From the NCBI GenBank assembly GCA_008015155.1, contig SSFA01000015.1, forward strand, positions 1-64,000: a stretch of DNA of 64,000 nt, written 5' to 3'. Below are positions 60,688 through 64,000 of the stretch, one piece after another. The notes beneath the pieces are model-generated. The model was not told where the DNA came from, searched no databases, and worked only from the letters and a program-made list of their open reading frames with translations. Every line of letters begins with the position of its first letter. Within the stretch, counting starts at the first letter, position 1. A program made the position numbers and the translations under genes. Source of the stretch: Thiothrix sp. (GTDB lineage Bacteria > Pseudomonadota > Gammaproteobacteria > Thiotrichales > Thiotrichaceae).

Positions 60688-61402
60688 GTTGATCACCTTT
60701 GGCTGTGAAGCGCGCTTGTAAGTGCTGTACGAGCACCCCAGCCAATACGCCTAATAAAGCGGCGACTAACATCCCCAGATTATTGGGCAGTTTATACAGT
60801 AATAAAGCTGCTGCTCCCGCTACTGCAAAGCTCGCCCAGTAAGGACTAGTGCGCAGGTAAGTGGTGATGATTCCTAAAAAGGTGGCGACCATCGCAAATT
60901 CTAGACCCCACTCACTCATCCCCGGAATAAGCTCACCTGCTACCACACCAATCACGGTGGTGATATTCCACATCGCATAAAAGGCTAAAAATGAGCCTAA
61001 ATAAGCCCAGTGGCCTGTAGCCTTATCTAATTTACCATTGACAAAATAGGGTTTAGTCGCAGCATACGTTTCATCGGTCAAGCCAAAAGCTAATATCGCC
61101 CGCCATGCCATAGGTAAATGCTTAACATATTTCATATAGTCGGCGGAATACAGCAGGTGGCGTAAATTGACGATAAAAGTAGTGAATATAATAATTAAAA
61201 TGGGTGTGCCAACAGCGAATAAACCCAAGGCAACAAATTGCGCCGAGCCTGCAAAAACAACTAAAGACATGACAATCGGTACCCATGGATCTAAACCTTG
61301 GCTGACGGCTAAAGAGCCGAAGATCATGCCAAAGGGTAGATTACCCAACATCATTGGTACTGAAACTAGCGCGCCGAAACGCATCGCTTCCCATTTAGTC
61401 AT
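60680..61402 (-). CDS. azlC: AzlC-family branched-chain amino-acid exporter subunit
   Basis: A 240-residue membrane protein with about six helices. Typical segments are VPMMLGNLPFGMIFGSLAVS, IIIFTTFIVNLRHLLYSADY and AFGLTDETYAATKPYF, which identify the AzlC/LIV-E-like exporter subunit. It works with AzlD, which overlaps its 3' end. The 3' end of azlC and the start of azlD overlap by 8 bases, suggesting coupling. Confidence 0.9.
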   Translation of the reverse strand: MTKWEAMRFGALVSVPMMLGNLPFGMIFGSLAVSQGLDPWVPIVMSLVVFAGSAQFVALGLFAVGTPILIIIFTTFIVNLRHLLYSADYMKYVKHLPMAWRAILAFGLTDETYAATKPYFVNGKLDKATGHWAYLGSFLAFYAMWNITTVIGVVAGELIPGMSEWGLEFAMVATFLGIITTYLRTSPYWASFAVAGAAALLLYKLPNNLGMLVAALLGVLAGVLVQHLQARFTAKGDQHA

Positions 61403-61572
61403 CGTCTGTCCGCCTTGAAATAAGGCAAAGTGTTAAATGCATACTCGTTGCCTGTGGTGATTGATGGGGCTGGTTTATACCAATCTCTTTGGAAAGATTC
61501 CAGACGGTTTGCAAGCCATGCTATTCTAAAGGCAATAGAGTATTACTTTTTTAACAACCGACGAAGGTATGA

Positions 61573-61932
61573 ATGGAACTCGAACAACTGCAAACTTTAG
61601 TGCTCGCTAGTCTTGAGGATATGAAAGCCCGTGATGTTACTGTCTTAGATGTGCGTGGCAAATCAACTATTACTGATCTGATGATCATTGCGTCGGGCAC
61701 TTCTTCCCGCCATGTAAAATCCTTGGCGGATAGTGTTGCTGCCAAAGCCAAAGAAGCCGGTCATCAACCTTTAGGTGTAGAAGGCGAGCGTTATTCAGAT
61801 TGGGTCTTAGTCGATCTGGATCAAATTATTGTGCATGTGATGTTGCCGACGGCGCGTGATTTCTACAACTTAGAGAAGTTGTGGGGAGCGGCTAGTGAAG
61901 CACGCAATGAGTTACGCTTAGGAGCTGCCTAG
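61573..61932 (+). CDS. rsfS: Ribosome silencing factor RsfS
   Basis: A 119-residue protein that binds uL14 on the large ribosomal subunit and blocks subunit joining in nutrient limitation. Typical segments: [60 protein letters not shown] and [13 protein letters not shown]. Its TAG abuts the TTG of rlmH (TAGTTG), so they are coupled. It opens the rsfS-rlmH-maf-rng operon. Confidence 0.95.
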   Translation: MELEQLQTLVLASLEDMKARDVTVLDVRGKSTITDLMIIASGTSSRHVKSLADSVAAKAKEAGHQPLGVEGERYSDWVLVDLDQIIVHVMLPTARDFYNLEKLWGAASEARNELRLGAA

Positions 61933-62406
61933 TTGCGTATCCACCTATTAGCGGTCGGCACGAAAATGCCGGCCTGGGTGGTCACTGCAACAGAGGATTA
62001 TTTGGCGCGGATGCCAGCCCATTGCCAAGTAGTAGTTCGTGAGCTAGCCGCAGAAAAACGTACCAAAAGTTCAGATTTGAATCGAATTTGTGAGCTAGAG
62101 GGTGAAAAACTCTTAACGGCTATTCCCGCAGGTAGTTTGGTTATTGCTCTAGATGTGTTGGGTAAAAGCTGGTCAACTGAGCAATTAGCAGGGCAATTAG
62201 ATCAATGGCTGGCTTCAGGGCAGGATGTTGCCTTATTAATCGGTGGGCCAGAAGGCTTATCGAAAGCTTGCTTACAACGTGCTGATTTAAAATGGTCTTT
62301 ATCTGCCTTAACTTTTCCGCATCCTTTAGTACGCATCATTGTTGCTGAACAATTATTCCGTGCTTGGAGTATTCTCTCCAATCATCCTTATCATCGTGGA
62401 GGCTGA
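61933..62406 (+). CDS. rlmH: 23S rRNA pseudouridine-1915 N3-methyltransferase RlmH
   Basis: A 157-residue SPOUT methyltransferase that methylates pseudouridine 1915. It begins MRIHLLAVGTKMPAWV and ends with the SPOUT signature LSNHPYHRGG. The nucleotide-binding region is ALLIGGPEGLSKACLQRADL. The start codon is TTG, immediately after the rsfS stop. The next ATG would remove the first conserved strand. Confidence 0.95.
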   Translation: MRIHLLAVGTKMPAWVVTATEDYLARMPAHCQVVVRELAAEKRTKSSDLNRICELEGEKLLTAIPAGSLVIALDVLGKSWSTEQLAGQLDQWLASGQDVALLIGGPEGLSKACLQRADLKWSLSALTFPHPLVRIIVAEQLFRAWSILSNHPYHRGG

Positions 62407-62985
62407 ATGTCTGACACACAATTGATTTTGGCCTCAGCTTCACCACGGCGACGCGAATTGCTGGAGCAAATTGGAATTCGTTATCAAGTCCAAACGGCTG
62501 ATATTGATGAAAGCCCTTTGCCTGATGAAGATCCTTATGCTTTAGTGCAGCGATTAGCTAAAGAAAAAGCTCAAGCTATTTGGGACTTGAGCGATAAACG
62601 TTTACCCGTCTTAGGGGCGGATACTTTAGGGGTATTAGCAGGGCAATTACTGGTAAAACCGGATGATTTTTTATCAGCACGGCAAATGCTATTATCTATG
62701 TCAGGCCGGGCGCACACGATTTACAGTGCAGTCGCTCTCTATCATCAGAAGGCTTGTGAGCTTGCAGTCAGCGAAAGTAAAGTTTGGTTTCGTAGGATTA
62801 CTGAAGCTGAAATTGAAGCTTACTGGCAACAAGGCGAACCGCGTGATAAAGCAGGTGCTTATGCCATTCAAGGGATAGGTGCTATTTTTGCTGAGCGTTT
62901 AGAAGGCTCTTATTCAGGGGTGATGGGTCTACCTCTATTTGAAACTGCTCAGCTATTAGCCAAAGCGGGTATACGCGTACTATAA
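62407..62985 (+). CDS. Maf-family nucleotide pyrophosphatase
   Basis: A 192-residue Maf/YhdE-like protein that hydrolyses non-canonical or excess nucleotides (dTTP/UTP type). Typical signature: LILASASPRRRELLEQIGIR, PVLGADTLGVLAGQLLVKPD, and the C-terminal segment GAYAIQGIGAIFAERLEGSY. It follows rlmH with adjoining codons (TGA then ATG) and precedes rng. Confidence 0.92.
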   Translation: MSDTQLILASASPRRRELLEQIGIRYQVQTADIDESPLPDEDPYALVQRLAKEKAQAIWDLSDKRLPVLGADTLGVLAGQLLVKPDDFLSARQMLLSMSGRAHTIYSAVALYHQKACELAVSESKVWFRRITEAEIEAYWQQGEPRDKAGAYAIQGIGAIFAERLEGSYSGVMGLPLFETAQLLAKAGIRVL

Positions 62986-63037
62986 GCTAGCGCTTATTAA
63001 AATAAATCTAACTACTTGCGCCATTAGAGAGGAAAGC

Positions 63038-64000
63038 ATGAGTGCAGAGCTGCTGATTAATATCACCCCACAGGAGTCGCGTGTCGCCCTGTTGGAAAAT
63101 GGCGTGCTACAAGAAGTTTTAATTGAGCGCCTTTCTCGCCGTGGGATTGTGGGTAATATCTACAAAGGTCGCGTCTCGCGGGTCTTACCGGGGATGGAAG
63201 CGGCGTTTATTGATATTGGTCTAGATAAATCTGCTTTCTTGCATGCTTCTGATCTAACAGCGCCGCCAATGGAAGATCTCCATACAGAGGATTTGCCTAA
63301 GAAACAACCGACTCCTCAAATCCACGAGGTTTTGCACGAAGGCAAGCAGCTACTCGTTCAAGTCATTAAAGATCCTCTAGGTAGTAAAGGTGCACGCCTA
63401 ACGACCTATATTACCTTACCTTCACGGTTTTTAGTCCTAATGCCAGATAACCAAACCATTGGTATCTCGGGGAAAATTGAGTCGGCGGAAGAGCGTGATC
63501 GCTTAAGAGCTTTAGTGCTCAAAGTTCGCTCTGAATTTGCCGAGCAATTTGGCTTTATCGTGCGCACCGCAGCCGATGGGATTAGTGAAGAAAGCCTACG
63601 CCAAGATATGCAATTTTTGCTGCGATTATGGAGCAGTATTGCGCAAAGCGCCGCAGCTACCTCTCAAGCTAAACTGGTCTATTCGGATTTACCTTTAGTT
63701 TTAAGAGTGTTGCGCGATATGGTGGGTGAGCCGATTCAAAAAGTCTTAATTGATTCGCGCGAAACAGCTATAAAGGTACGAGAGTTTAGCGAGAAATATA
63801 TTCCTGACTTAGCTTCACATATTGAACATTATCCGGGTGAACGCCCGATTTTTGATTTGCACGGGGTAGAAGAGGAAATTCAAAAATCCTTACAACGTAA
63901 AGTGCCTTTAAAGTCTGGCGGCTATTTGATTGTGGATCAGACTGAGGCTATGACTACGATTGATGTCAATACCGGTGGCTTTGTGGGAAGTCGGAATTTA
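63038..64000 (+). CDS. rng: Ribonuclease G, 5' part (right edge)
   Basis: The reading frame is open from ATG 63038 to the right edge (321 codons visible). The N-terminus MSAELLINITPQESRVALLE and the S1-like segment GIVGNIYKGRVSRVLPGMEA are those of RNase E/G. The catalytic-core motif SGGYLIVDQTEAMTTIDVNT is present just before the edge, including the magnesium-binding Asp. RNase G matures the 5' end of 16S rRNA and degrades some mRNAs. GGAAAGC precedes the ATG, a good ribosome site. It is the last gene of the rsfS operon visible. Confidence 0.93.
   Translation, partial: MSAELLINITPQESRVALLENGVLQEVLIERLSRRGIVGNIYKGRVSRVLPGMEAAFIDIGLDKSAFLHASDLTAPPMEDLHTEDLPKKQPTPQIHEVLHEGKQLLVQVIKDPLGSKGARLTTYITLPSRFLVLMPDNQTIGISGKIESAEERDRLRALVLKVRSEFAEQFGFIVRTAADGISEESLRQDMQFLLRLWSSIAQSAAATSQAKLVYSDLPLVLRVLRDMVGEPIQKVLIDSRETAIKVREFSEKYIPDLASHIEHYPGERPIFDLHGVEEEIQKSLQRKVPLKSGGYLIVDQTEAMTTIDVNTGGFVGSRNL

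Overview
The window comes from the chromosome of a gammaproteobacterium, fairly AT-rich and with a gene content reminiscent of Thiotrichales/Thiothrix-like bacteria (the lineage is an inference). The support is conserved gene order: zapA followed by a 6S RNA gene, a zapB-like gene, ygfB-pepP-ubiH, rsfS-rlmH-maf-rng, mrp(apbC)-dcd, and a DUF58/MoxR/TgpA trio. No tRNA, rRNA, CRISPR array or complete mobile element is visible. The only transposon trace is the 3' end of an IS5-type transposase at the left edge.

Layout. 1-3.9 kb: transposase tail, a Deg9-type serine protease, a DUF4124 coiled-coil protein, a DsbA-like oxidoreductase and an isoprenylcysteine methyltransferase-like membrane protein. 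3.9-7 kb: a MocR regulator diverging from a LysE exporter and a class IV aminotransferase, with a dense cluster of symmetric sites between them. 7-11 kb: a GAF-domain activator facing an aldehyde dehydrogenase operon that also carries a C-terminally short SelO-like pseudokinase. 11-20 kb: housekeeping genes (mltA, argC, a pspA-like gene, a tartronate semialdehyde reductase-type gene, mrp, dcd) and a secreted PL14-type lyase. A structured element follows dcd, then a Ser/Asn/Gln-rich protein. 21-25 kb: the TgpA-DUF58-MoxR operon.

25-36 kb is the accessory core. It contains an AT-rich small subtilase without a signal peptide paired with a glycine-zipper protein, a small Ser/Gln/Asn-rich protein, and a CS1-type (alternate, alpha) chaperone-usher fimbrial operon. 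A two-component system with a polytopic, PDZ-like histidine kinase and a NarL-type regulator closes the region. Three promoters here (subtilase, 89-aa protein, fimbrial chaperone) share one motif, AGGTATTCAWWTRGGTR. Each copy lies about 20-25 bases upstream of a plausible -10 box, which suggests one regulon controlled by the adjacent two-component system. This is the best candidate for an undescribed system in the window.

36-44 kb: a large secreted glycosidase-like protein with a CBM9-type domain, then an XpaC-TelA-SPFH-zinc-ribbon membrane operon led by an unannotated 31-residue membrane peptide. 44-54 kb: moeA, a PfkB kinase with a convergent HutC-type regulator, a YgiB/YgiC-like lipoprotein-ligase pair, a ComEA-like protein, galE, a 2OG-Fe(II) oxygenase, a Wza-like export lipoprotein and uridine kinase. 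55-64 kb: 6S RNA and zapA, ygfB-pepP-ubiH, AzlCD, and the rsfS-rlmH-maf-rng operon, with rng running off the right edge.

All product calls rest on reading motifs and family resemblance by eye. No searches were run.
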